Positions 17,366-25,996 of a stretch of DNA of 64,000 bases are shown piece by piece. The notes below the pieces were generated by a model. That model did not search any database, was not told the origin of the DNA, and was given only the letters and a program-made list of their open reading frames with translations. The stretch comes from Polyangiaceae bacterium. Lineage in GTDB: Bacteria > Myxococcota_A > Polyangia > Polyangiales > Polyangiaceae. Every line of letters starts with the position of its first letter. The stretch's first letter is position 1. The stretch spans positions 1-64,000 of the forward strand of contig WQYX01000006.1 of assembly GCA_009781005.1 (NCBI GenBank), written 5' to 3'. The position numbers were made by a program, and so were the translations under genes.

Positions 17366-17800
17366 ATGAGCGGCAAACCAGCAGCACGATTCGGCGACAT
17401 GCACACCTGCCCTCAGTCATCAGGTCCAATACCGCATGTGGGTGGGCCCATCTTGCCGCCGAATGCGCCCACCGTGCAGATTGGGGGCCGTCCAGCAGCT
17501 CGCATGGAAGACCACGCCTTCTGCGTGGGGCCGCAGGACACCCTCGCGAAGGGTGCTTTTCCGGTGCCAATCTGCGGAAATCCGGCTGCGCGTATGACAG
17601 ACACAACCGCACATGGCGGTGTCATCACGGGAGGTCACGGTACCGTATTGATCGGCTTGGCGGGCACAGGAGGCAACATTTGGGCGGGGAAAGCAATGTG
17701 CCAAGCTGCTGCCGCCGGGCGCACCTCAGGAAAAAACAAAGCAAAGCTACAACAACTGCGGCGTGGAGTCATCACGCCAGATCATCAATCAAGCGAATAA
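17366..17800 (+). CDS. PAAR domain protein (N-terminal part of a PAAR-protease effector)
   Basis: 144 residues from ATG 17366 (an upstream in-frame TTG lies at 17345). PAAR proteins form the sharp cone on VgrG and carry effectors. The domain is complete: PAARFGDMHTCP, HVGGPILPP, VQIGGRPAARMED, VCGNPAARM-type repeats and TTAHGGVITGGHGTVLIG. The reading then enters GRTSGKNK and ends 63 bp later. The next frame supplies a papain-like catalytic domain that normally follows such a PAAR, so this is best seen as the first half of one frameshifted gene with the shift in the A6 run at 17731-17736. Confidence 0.85.
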   Translation: MSGKPAARFGDMHTCPQSSGPIPHVGGPILPPNAPTVQIGGRPAARMEDHAFCVGPQDTLAKGAFPVPICGNPAARMTDTTAHGGVITGGHGTVLIGLAGTGGNIWAGKAMCQAAAAGRTSGKNKAKLQQLRRGVITPDHQSSE

Positions 17801-18323
17801 GAACGACCCGACGAAGAGCACCATCACAGAAGATCAGTTAGTGAAAACAGCGCTCGACAAGGGATGGGCTTTACGCGGGCACGCACCTGGGGCACCCCAG
17901 CCTCCCCCTGTACCACCTGGGACACCCCCGACATTCTGGGATGGCGGGACGTATCCCGATGGCCGTCAAGCCATCCTAGCTAATTCTGGTGTGGCTTCCA
18001 CAGTTCAGCCAAGCAATTTGAACAACCTGGGGCTGGCAACGTCACGTGGGCAAGGTGTGATTGCCGATCTCGATGCCCATGATCTGTGGATGAAGCCCGA
18101 TGGCACTTCCCCGGCACCACCAAAATCGTGGCATGGCATTGTAGTTACAGGTGTCCAATACGATGACGACGGGAACGTCACTCACGTCATCATTAACGAC
18201 ACGGGGACTGGTCAATGTGGTCGGTCAGTGCCCGTAAGTACTTGGAACACAGCAGTGGGCGCAGTGGCGAACGCAGGTTATGCCCCCGCAAGTCTCAATG
18301 TCACAAACAACCCGATCTACTAA
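17718..18323 (+). CDS. Papain-like (C39-type) cysteine protease effector domain, frameshifted from PAAR
   Basis: In the +1 frame relative to PAAR, an open stretch reads through SYNNCGVESSRQIINQA into the 17763-18323 ORF; the ORF-track GTG start lies just after the probable nucleophilic Cys. The remaining catalytic pattern is seen in SWHGIVVTGVQYDDDGNV (His) and VIINDTGTGQC (Asn/Asp), as in papain-fold toxins fused to PAAR or RHS proteins. Without the PAAR part it has no start signal of its own, so translation would require slippage at the A6 run, or the gene is broken or mis-sequenced. Likely role: T6SS antibacterial protease effector. Confidence 0.7.
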   Translation, partial: GAPQEKTKQSYNNCGVESSRQIINQANKNDPTKSTITEDQLVKTALDKGWALRGHAPGAPQPPPVPPGTPPTFWDGGTYPDGRQAILANSGVASTVQPSNLNNLGLATSRGQGVIADLDAHDLWMKPDGTSPAPPKSWHGIVVTGVQYDDDGNVTHVIINDTGTGQCGRSVPVSTWNTAVGAVANAGYAPASLNVTNNPIY

Positions 18324-18402
18324 GCGGCCTCGGCGCCAGATCATGCTCCTGATGGCAGCAGCAGGGCTGACCGGAGTCGTAAGCATCCTCAGGAGTCAAG
18401 GC

Positions 18403-18960
18403 ATGGCCAAGACAAAACGATTCAAAAGTGTTGTGGAACTGACGCAACTGGCACTAAGGGGGGTCATCGGGAGTAGCCCTGTCGCAGGAGGGGGGCCGCG
18501 CGACTCGCTCCCGGTGCCGGTGCGCCGTCAAGGTCAGCCGCTGATCGCTTTCATGTTTTACTTCTACGCATTCACTCCTGATATTGCTTGGGTGTCGCCG
18601 CCCGGCGAGGTGGCATGGCTCGATCCGGTCAGCGGCAAGCTTATTGCGAAGACCACGGTGACGCCTGCTTACTTTGGCCAGACGCGTTCTCCTGATGCGG
18701 GGCCAATGGAGTGGAAGTTCAGTATGCCGTCAGGCATGACTGTCGACTCGTTCGATAAACTGCGTAACCGCCTGCCTGTGCTGTACGACGTGCTGTTCGA
18801 AGCATGGGCCACCAGCCCTTCCATACGGTCCAGCGCCTTGCACGACGCGGCACGCGAGTTTCTGAAGGCCTTTGATGTCGTCAGTGAGCCACCGCTCTTG
18901 CCCTACTACAACGCCCTTGGTCGCGAATACTTTGAATGGGTACGGGCATTGGCCAGATAA
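18403..18960 (+). CDS. Candidate immunity protein to the PAAR-protease effector
   Basis: 185 residues from ATG 18403, which has AGGAG 9 bases upstream; the longer ORF-track start overlaps the effector gene. No signal peptide, so probably cytoplasmic. The sequence (FMFYFYAFTPDIAWVSPPGEVAWLDP) is not a family I can name. Its position directly after the effector and before the RHS gene is the standard immunity position. The function is inferred from context only. Confidence 0.55.
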   Translation: MAKTKRFKSVVELTQLALRGVIGSSPVAGGGPRDSLPVPVRRQGQPLIAFMFYFYAFTPDIAWVSPPGEVAWLDPVSGKLIAKTTVTPAYFGQTRSPDAGPMEWKFSMPSGMTVDSFDKLRNRLPVLYDVLFEAWATSPSIRSSALHDAAREFLKAFDVVSEPPLLPYYNALGREYFEWVRALAR

Positions 18961-18972
18961 CACCCAGGTCCC

Positions 18973-21900
18973 ATGAGTCACATCGGAACGCGTTGCGGTC
19001 GTGTCACGGTAGGCCACTCCATTGACGTAGCCTCGGGTGAGCTCTCCGCCACGCGCGTAGATCACGAGCTGGAGGGCGTGGTGCCCTTCTCGGTTGGACG
19101 AACGTTCAATACCCGGTTTGTTGAGAAACCCCTTCTCGATGAGGTAAAAAAGTTTCCCTTCGGGCCAGGATGGCGTGCGAGCTGGCAAATCGAGCTTCGC
19201 TTGTGCCCGAAAGGATTCATTTACACCCGCGTCGACGGTGAAGAGTTTTCGCTTTACGATTCGGACACCAAGGAGCGCAGCTTCGCGGTCACCGGCAAGC
19301 TTATCACCTCTGCCAACGGCGTGGAGCTTCAACGCATCGACGCGTGCCATGTGAGGGTGGTTGGCTTCGGCACCCATAGGAGTATGAACAGCCTTGTCTT
19401 CGAGGACTGGACGCACGAGCAATATCGACTGAAAAGCATCGAGCGCACGCGCAAAGCGCGTCTTGATTTTTCTTACGACGAGCACTCTCGCGTCATCGGT
19501 GTCTCCCAATCCCGCGAGAAGCGCGGTTATCAAATCCAGTATCAGGGCGATCGCGTCTCCCGCGTTCTTTTGCACCTGCCGGATGGCTTGTCCCGCTTGG
19601 TTGCGGAGTACCATTACGACACCAATGGCCGCCTCATCGAAGTCATCGATTCCCGCGGCTCTGCCGTCCGCTACACGTACGACAACGAAAACCGAGTGAC
19701 CCACGAAGAGTCACGCAATGGCTCCGCGTACGACTTACGCTACCAGGGCGGAACCCGCGTGGATGCAAGAGGGAAGGATGGATTCGATGCCTGTAGCGTT
19801 CAGATAGACCGGGATGGCTGCACTACCCAGGTGACCGATAGCCATGGCCATGTGAAGCGATACATGTGGAACAACTGCGGACAGGTCCTCAAGACGATTC
19901 TGCCGACCGGCAACGTCACCAGCCAAATCTTCGACCAACACGCCCGCCTCATCCAATATGGCCAAGAGGATGGCTCCACGATTGACCACGAGTTCGACGA
20001 GCTGGGCCGGACCGAGTGCATTCGCACTTCGCATGGAGAGAAGACGGAGTTTCACTACGACGAACATCACCGACTGATTGCATATGAAGAACTTGTCAAC
20101 GATGTGGTTGCGACGCGGGTGAAGTTCACCCACGACGAAGACCACAACGTGACGAGCATCCAAATCAATGAGGAACCTCCCTGGAAGTACGAGTATACGG
20201 CGTATGGGGAAGTGGCGAGAATTACGGACCCATCAGGAGCGACGGCATCGAGTTTCTACGATGAACGAGGGGGCGTCCTGAGTGCCACGAATTGGGATGG
20301 GCAGACGTGGAAGTACACGTGGGATGCGATGGGAAGGGTGCTGACGGAGGCGGACCCTCTTGATCAGACGCTGCATATCACGTATTTGGACGACGACGGT
20401 CGCTCGATGCGTGTGAGGGACCGTGACGGGCGCATTTATGCGCGTCATGTCAGCGACGATGAAAGGAGCATCCGGGTAGTCTTGCCAGGAGGAGCCACGA
20501 GAAGCTTGGAACTGAGCTCCCATGGAATGCCCGTCAGGCTCACGGATGAAATGGGGGCGGTGATGCGGCTTGAGTGGGGGACCGAGCCTGGGGAATTGAC
20601 GAGAATCATCAACGCTGACGGTGCCGAATACACCTTTGAGTACGACGCGGACTTACGCATCATCTCGCGCAAGACCTTCGACGGCCGCACGCTAAAAACG
20701 GAGTATAAGCGCGGACGAGTCGTCGCGACATTGGACGGCGCAGGGCAAAAAACCAAGTACGAGTACAATGCGCGTGGGGTTGTTTCCAAGCAAACGAACC
20801 CCGATGGGGTGACGCGGTTTGGGTACGACTTGCAGGGCCTGCTTACGGACATCCAAACGCCGTCCTCAAGGCTCACTCTGCATCGTGATGCGCAAGGCCG
20901 TATCGTGGCAGAGGACGTAGATGGCGTGAAGGTCGAGTGCAGGCTCGACGTGATGGGGCAGCCGATTGCGCATTCAACGCCATACGGACCTGCTACCTCC
21001 TTCGCGTGGACGCCTGGTGGGGATTGCCAATCGATCCGGTATGGCGATGTTGCGGTGACCTTTGCGCGCGACGTGTTCGGCAGAGAGGTTGGCCGGCAAG
21101 TCGGAGAGGCGGGGTACTTCCAGCAGAGTTACGACCCCATCGGGCGGCTTCTGACCCAGGCATTCCACCGAACGCCTGACACCCAGCCGGGAGCAAAGGC
21201 TTTTGCTCCCGAGGTGTTGCGACGCCTTGTCTTCGATGCACGTGGGTTTCTGGAGAGCATGGATGACAGGCAGCGAGGCCCAACGCGTCTCTTGCACAAC
21301 GCGCGCGGCGACTTGACCGGAGTCGTGCGCAAAAACGGCATCAGTGATTTTTACATGTATGACGAGTGCCAAAATCGCTGTTACCATGCGGCGACGCAGC
21401 ATGGAGTCGCGTTGGCGGCAGCTCTCGATCAGGCGGAGCGAGAGCGTGATGTGTATGGCGAGCCTCCGTTTGATGTGATTGCCCAAACGGCCCAAAGGTT
21501 CCCGCATCACGAAAACAACCAAGGCTACGAGGCTGGTGTCCGCAACACCATCCTTCATGGCCCGGGGCATAAAACGGAATTTGAATACAATGCCAATGGG
21601 CAAGTTTTTGCCAAGACGGTTGCGCGCGGCACAGAGAAGTACACGTATCGATATGACTGGAATGCTCGCGGGGAGCTAATCGCCGTCACAACCCCGAACG
21701 GCAAGAAGTGGGAATATCGGTACGATGGTTCAGGGCGCCGCATCGAGAAAAGGAGCCCTGTTGGTGACGTTTGGCGCTACGTGTGGATGGGCCATAAGCT
21801 ATTGCACACGCTCAAGAACGACAAGCTTGCAGAGAGCTACCTCCATGAGCCTGGTGGTGGGTGTCCCATCTTGCGAGATGACGGGGTCGTGCACTTCATC

Positions 21901-22005
21901 TTGCCCGACCAGAACGAATCGTCGGCGGAGGAAGTCGGCAAAGACGGCAGGCTCGAATATGTATATCAGAAGGGGACGTGGGGCGAGGGTTTCCGGGCGG
22001 GTTGA
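18973..22005 (+). CDS. RHS/YD-repeat protein lacking the conserved core end and toxin domain
   Basis: 1010 residues. The N-terminal ~150 residues are a DUF6531-like RHS entry domain (GHSIDVASGELSATRVDHEL; VPFSVGRTFNTR), followed by ~35 YD-type repeats (YDTNGRLIEVIDSRGSAVRY, YDWNARGELIAVTTPNG). Such repeats form a hollow shell that encloses a C-terminal toxin. Here the protein stops after YQKGTWGEGFRAG, before the RYYDPxxGRxxxxDP motif that closes the shell and precedes the variable toxin. It is thus a truncated cage, either a decayed gene or an empty carrier. No immunity gene follows. Confidence 0.85.
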   Translation: MSHIGTRCGRVTVGHSIDVASGELSATRVDHELEGVVPFSVGRTFNTRFVEKPLLDEVKKFPFGPGWRASWQIELRLCPKGFIYTRVDGEEFSLYDSDTKERSFAVTGKLITSANGVELQRIDACHVRVVGFGTHRSMNSLVFEDWTHEQYRLKSIERTRKARLDFSYDEHSRVIGVSQSREKRGYQIQYQGDRVSRVLLHLPDGLSRLVAEYHYDTNGRLIEVIDSRGSAVRYTYDNENRVTHEESRNGSAYDLRYQGGTRVDARGKDGFDACSVQIDRDGCTTQVTDSHGHVKRYMWNNCGQVLKTILPTGNVTSQIFDQHARLIQYGQEDGSTIDHEFDELGRTECIRTSHGEKTEFHYDEHHRLIAYEELVNDVVATRVKFTHDEDHNVTSIQINEEPPWKYEYTAYGEVARITDPSGATASSFYDERGGVLSATNWDGQTWKYTWDAMGRVLTEADPLDQTLHITYLDDDGRSMRVRDRDGRIYARHVSDDERSIRVVLPGGATRSLELSSHGMPVRLTDEMGAVMRLEWGTEPGELTRIINADGAEYTFEYDADLRIISRKTFDGRTLKTEYKRGRVVATLDGAGQKTKYEYNARGVVSKQTNPDGVTRFGYDLQGLLTDIQTPSSRLTLHRDAQGRIVAEDVDGVKVECRLDVMGQPIAHSTPYGPATSFAWTPGGDCQSIRYGDVAVTFARDVFGREVGRQVGEAGYFQQSYDPIGRLLTQAFHRTPDTQPGAKAFAPEVLRRLVFDARGFLESMDDRQRGPTRLLHNARGDLTGVVRKNGISDFYMYDECQNRCYHAATQHGVALAAALDQAERERDVYGEPPFDVIAQTAQRFPHHENNQGYEAGVRNTILHGPGHKTEFEYNANGQVFAKTVARGTEKYTYRYDWNARGELIAVTTPNGKKWEYRYDGSGRRIEKRSPVGDVWRYVWMGHKLLHTLKNDKLAESYLHEPGGGCPILRDDGVVHFILPDQNESSAEEVGKDGRLEYVYQKGTWGEGFRAG

Positions 22006-22071
22006 CGGCGACGGCTACATGACCCCATCATCCTCTGAATCCGTCACGCCCATTGTGGGCATCCTGCACGC

Positions 22072-23703
22072 ATGTATCCTGCACTCATCGATGGCGCTCC
22101 GTACACCCAGAAATCTCCGTTTTTGCTGGGAAACGTGCTCTTCGCGCTTGCGGTGTTGAGTGCGTGCTCGCATCCGAAGACGGTACCCGACGGTAGCGAG
22201 GCTGCGAACGGCAACGACGCGAGTCGCGCGGCCGCCGAAGCACACGACGCGGATGCAAAAGAAGATGGTGGTCTCCTTGCGACCGATCCCTTCGGCGCGC
22301 CCCACGTCGCCGATCGCGTGATGTGCAGCGGCATCGCGGGCAAGCACCTTGCCGATCGCGATCTTCGCACGTCCTTCGTCGAAGGTGACGACTTGCTCGC
22401 TCTCGTCAACCGATCGCCAACGGGCGCACTCGCGCCGTCGTTCGCGCCGTCGGATCTCGTCGAGCTCCGTTCGGGGAAATCGATGACAGCGCGCGATTGC
22501 GATAAAACTCTATGCTTGCGCAAAGAAGCCGCGAGCGCGCTCGAAGACCTGATGCGCGAGATGAAGCAGCGTGGCTTCGCTGGCAAGGTGGAGTCCGCGT
22601 TCCGAAGCTACGCGGCGCAATGCGGGACGTTCCTCCATTGGGCAGCTCAGGGGTCATTCTGCGATGCCACCGAGCAGAGCGCGCTGCCCGGGCACAGCCA
22701 ACATCAACTCGGCACTACTTTGGATATGTTCACCGAAGCGTGGGCAAAAGATGCGCGCGGTGTTTTCCGCGAAGGCTTCGGATGTACGCCGGGCGGGAAA
22801 TTCTTGCAGGAGCACGCGTGGGACTTTGGCTTCGTCATGCCGTATCCCATTCATCCGGATGATCGGCATTCGAAGCGAAGTTGCATCACGCGTGTGGATA
22901 TCCCTGTATTCATCAACCCGAAAACGGGTTACCGCTACGAGCATTGGCACATTCGCTACATTGGCAAAGACGCCGCCGCGCGCTTCAAAAAAGCATTCGA
23001 AGCAAGTGGCCGCGATACGCCGAACGAGCTGACGGTCGAACAATGGCTCCGGAAGGAAAGGGGGCTCGATGGCCCCGACACCGAGCTCCCCGTATGCGAT
23101 GGATGCAATTGCGGCGCATGCGCAACGCTCGCCTCGCCGGGAGAGAGCACGTGCGACAAGAAGAGAGCGAACCGCGCAGGGACGACGCCCCCGGCGCTTT
23201 TTCTCGACGAGCACGGGCGGCCTCTGCCTGCTGCGGGCGCGCCGGTGTTGAAGGGGGCGAAGATCGGTCGTCTGCGAACGCGCCGTGATGGCGTACGCGC
23301 GTCCATGATCGAGGTGACGATCGACGTGCCCGAGCACGTTCTCACGCAACCGCCGATTTTCGGTCCGGGTGTCGAGACTTATGTGCAGGATGCAACTTTC
23401 GAGACGTTTGCCCCTTACCCCGCGACGTCACCGCGCGCGTACGCGCCGCTCGCTGGAACATGGATGATTGGACTCGAGCCAGTGCCGAACGAGACAGCCC
23501 TCGCGTGGCCATGGCGAGCTGGCATTGCCGCGCCCGCGCGAAGTCTTATCTACAATCGCGCCAACGTGGCGTTGCCGGCAGTCACGGGCACGGTGACGAT
23601 GACGATCCCGGTGACGGAGATCACTCCTCAGATCAGAATCGTCTTGCTCGAAGCAGGCATTCCCCGAGGCGAGCCTGTGGTTGTCGATACGCGCCCGCAA
23701 TGA
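22072..23703 (+). CDS. VanY-type D-alanyl-D-alanine carboxypeptidase lipoprotein
   Basis: 543 residues with a hydrophobic N-terminus ending in lipobox-like LAVLSAC. The VanY/LAS peptidase core spans about residues 140-320: SAFRSYAAQ, then GHSQHQLGTTLDMF (zinc His and Asp), and YEHWHIRYIG with the second zinc His. These enzymes trim the terminal D-Ala of peptidoglycan stems. A Cys-rich joint (CDGCNCGACATL) leads to a ~190-residue C-terminal domain of unknown family. The actual start could be a GTG at about 22135 closer to the signal peptide. Confidence 0.85.
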   Translation: MYPALIDGAPYTQKSPFLLGNVLFALAVLSACSHPKTVPDGSEAANGNDASRAAAEAHDADAKEDGGLLATDPFGAPHVADRVMCSGIAGKHLADRDLRTSFVEGDDLLALVNRSPTGALAPSFAPSDLVELRSGKSMTARDCDKTLCLRKEAASALEDLMREMKQRGFAGKVESAFRSYAAQCGTFLHWAAQGSFCDATEQSALPGHSQHQLGTTLDMFTEAWAKDARGVFREGFGCTPGGKFLQEHAWDFGFVMPYPIHPDDRHSKRSCITRVDIPVFINPKTGYRYEHWHIRYIGKDAAARFKKAFEASGRDTPNELTVEQWLRKERGLDGPDTELPVCDGCNCGACATLASPGESTCDKKRANRAGTTPPALFLDEHGRPLPAAGAPVLKGAKIGRLRTRRDGVRASMIEVTIDVPEHVLTQPPIFGPGVETYVQDATFETFAPYPATSPRAYAPLAGTWMIGLEPVPNETALAWPWRAGIAAPARSLIYNRANVALPAVTGTVTMTIPVTEITPQIRIVLLEAGIPRGEPVVVDTRPQ

Positions 23704-23710
23704 CAGCGCG

Positions 23711-24373
23711 TCAACGCACGAGCACGAAATCTGCGTAGTCCCCGGCGCTCTCGCTCTTCGTGTCGTCGCCGTCGGTCATGATCCCAATCCCCTTGAATTC
23801 TGGGACATCGGCGTTTGCGTCGCCGTTCGCGAAGTGGCGGCGGAACTCGTCGCGCAAATCGATCGAGACCGTGCGCCACTCGAGAGGCGAGCCGACCTCC
23901 ATCACGACCGTGTCCTGAGCAACCATTGGGTTGCGCTTCTTGTCGCAGACGGAGCCCTTCGTTCCCACGGTTGTCCAGACGTACTTCAGCGTGTACCAGC
24001 GAAGACCGCGTTTCCATGTAAGATACACGTTTGCGGCAGCGTCGCGTTTTCCGTCGCTGCACCCGTCGCCGCCTTGCGGAAGCGTGACCGCGCGCCATCG
24101 CCATTTGAGGAATTGGGCTTTCGCGGCATCACCATCCGGGACTTGGAAGCCGAGCACCGTGGTTTTGAGGCCCGGATGGTACTCGCCACGGATGAACGAT
24201 GTCGTTCCCTCTGTCAGCACGCGGTAGTAATTGACGGGGCCGGATTTGCGTTCGACGACGCGAAAGTCCTTCGGCGCGACAGCAATCTCGGAAGGCGTAT
24301 CGGCCAACGCAGTCCCCGAGAGCGACACGAGGAGAGCGACGCCGAGAGCACAGAGGGAGCGCGAAGAGATCAT
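23711..24373 (-). CDS. DUF3047 domain secreted protein
   Basis: 220 residues with a cleavable signal peptide (MISSRSLCALGVALLVSLSGTALA). The mature part follows the DUF3047 pattern: FLKWRWRA, a YVWTT-type strand, a VVMEVGS..EWRTVSIDLRDEFRRHF block and the C-terminal GIGIMTDGDDTKS. DUF3047 proteins are periplasmic or secreted with unknown function and a probable jelly-roll fold. Convergent with the VanY-like gene (7 bp gap). Confidence 0.8.
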   Translation of the reverse strand: MISSRSLCALGVALLVSLSGTALADTPSEIAVAPKDFRVVERKSGPVNYYRVLTEGTTSFIRGEYHPGLKTTVLGFQVPDGDAAKAQFLKWRWRAVTLPQGGDGCSDGKRDAAANVYLTWKRGLRWYTLKYVWTTVGTKGSVCDKKRNPMVAQDTVVMEVGSPLEWRTVSIDLRDEFRRHFANGDANADVPEFKGIGIMTDGDDTKSESAGDYADFVLVR

Positions 24374-24391
24374 TGGTCAGACAACCATAGT

Positions 24392-25996
24392 TCATTTCCA
24401 CACCCCATCCGTGCGTTCTATGCGCAGCGGCATATGGCTCATGGCGTGTTCTGCCATGGCCGTGATCGTAAGGCTCGGATTGACGCCGAGGTTTGCAGGG
24501 ATGATCGAGCCATCGACAACGAGGAGGTCCTCGTAGCCGAAGGCGCGGCTGTGGATGTCGACTACACCGTCATCTTCGGAGGCACCGATGGGGCATCCGC
24601 CAAGGACGTGCGCGGTCGTTGCTTTGTTGAAGAGGACTTCGAGCAAGCCGCTCTCTGGAAAACCGTCCCCCATCTTTTCCGCCATCTTCTTTGCGACGAG
24701 ATTCGCAATGGGGATGTAGACGGGCGCAGGGGGGCCTTCACCGTGATCGCTGTCGAGCTTCTTCGTCCATGGCCAGTACCAGCGGCGCCGGAGCGTGTAA
24801 CGCAGGTGATTGTCGATGGGTTGCATGACAAGCAAGACCACCGAGTGCTTCGCCCAGCCGAACGGAACGAGCGTGCGAAGAAACTGGAGTGGGTGCCGGA
24901 AGATCGTGCCGATCCAGCGGAGCGGGCGCGGGATCTTTCCGCCGCCTCCGGTGAGCACGGTGCCAAGCGGCGCGAGCGCGTCGGAGCCGGCCGAGTAACG
25001 GCAAATCTCGATGTGCGTTTTGTCGTCGACGTAGACGCCGCTCGTGATGGCAATACCGCGCGAATAGTCGACGTCTTTGCGCGACGTCGATCGCACGCCA
25101 AGGAGAGCCTCGCTGTTGGTGCGCAGATATTTACCGAGTTGGGCTGAGAGTCTGCCAAGGCTGCCGCGCTCTTTGCAGCGCATCAAGAGATCCACGCTCC
25201 CGTACGATCCGGCCGCGACGACAACGCCGCGGACGCGGAGCTTGCGGTGCGGATGAAAGAACCCCGTCGATTTCTCGAGCGTGAGCTCGTAGCCGCCGCT
25301 TTCGAGCGGGAGCACGTCGACCACGCGCGTCTCGGGCACGACCGCCGCTCCTCGCTTCTCTGCAAGATACAAGTAATTGCGATCGAGCGTGTTCTTCGCG
25401 CCATACCGGCAACCCACCATGCACCCACCACAAAGCACGCAGCCGGTACACTCAGGGCCTTCGCCGCCGAAGAAAGGATCGGGCACGGTTTTGCCAGATT
25501 CTCCGAAATAGACTCCCACCGTTGCGCGATGGAAAGTTTCTCCGCGCCCCATGTCTTCGGCGATGGACTTGAGCATGCGATCGGTCTCGACGATGACGGC
25601 GCTCTCGACGGCGCCGAGCATCTTCTTCGCGGTTTCGTAGAAGGGTGCGAGTGCTTCCTTCCAATCCATGCCGACCCACCGCGGATCTTGGAAGGCTGGA
25701 TCAGGCGGAACGAGCAGCGTGTTCGCGTATACGAGGCTGCCTCCGCCAACGCCCGCACCATGCAAGAAGAAGGCATCCTTCACGAGGGTCATCTGCAGGA
25801 TGCCGTACATCCCGAAGGGCGGGTGCCACAGGTATTTACGCAGGCTCCACGTCGTCTTCGGGAAGTCCTCCGCGCGCCACCGTTTGCCCATTTCGAGCAC
25901 GGTGACGCGATACCCTTTCTCGGTGAGGCGGAGCGCCGACACGCTGCCGCCAAACCCGGAGCCAACAATGGCAAAATCGCAATCGAAGTCTGTCAC
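24392..25996 (-). CDS. GMC-type oxidoreductase, cholesterol oxidase family
   Basis: 534 residues from a GTG at 25996 that overlaps the upstream stop codon (GTGA), so translation is probably coupled. This FAD enzyme resembles mycobacterial ChoD-type cholesterol/sterol oxidases. Seen: FAD-binding FAIVGSGFGGSVSALRL at the N-terminus, GAGVGGGSLVYAN, a Cys-rich CTGCVLCGGCMVGCRYGAKNT segment typical of this subfamily, and the C-terminal AHVLGGCPIGAS and NPSLTITAMAEHAM active-site/FAD motifs. The substrate is not proven by sequence; long-chain alcohols are also possible. The ORF-track extension to 26470 runs through the upstream gene in another frame and is rejected. Confidence 0.88.
   Translation of the reverse strand: MTDFDCDFAIVGSGFGGSVSALRLTEKGYRVTVLEMGKRWRAEDFPKTTWSLRKYLWHPPFGMYGILQMTLVKDAFFLHGAGVGGGSLVYANTLLVPPDPAFQDPRWVGMDWKEALAPFYETAKKMLGAVESAVIVETDRMLKSIAEDMGRGETFHRATVGVYFGESGKTVPDPFFGGEGPECTGCVLCGGCMVGCRYGAKNTLDRNYLYLAEKRGAAVVPETRVVDVLPLESGGYELTLEKSTGFFHPHRKLRVRGVVVAAGSYGSVDLLMRCKERGSLGRLSAQLGKYLRTNSEALLGVRSTSRKDVDYSRGIAITSGVYVDDKTHIEICRYSAGSDALAPLGTVLTGGGGKIPRPLRWIGTIFRHPLQFLRTLVPFGWAKHSVVLLVMQPIDNHLRYTLRRRWYWPWTKKLDSDHGEGPPAPVYIPIANLVAKKMAEKMGDGFPESGLLEVLFNKATTAHVLGGCPIGASEDDGVVDIHSRAFGYEDLLVVDGSIIPANLGVNPSLTITAMAEHAMSHMPLRIERTDGVWK

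Noticed and set aside
17731-17737. Classical -1 slippery heptamer A AAA AAC in the PAAR gene
   Set aside because: A -1 slip would lead to the third frame, not to the protease frame, which needs +1 (or -2). So the familiar heptamer does not by itself explain the fusion.
23681-25147. 488-aa plus-strand ORF opposite the DUF3047 and GMC genes
   Set aside because: Runs across two well-supported minus-strand genes and shows no domain.
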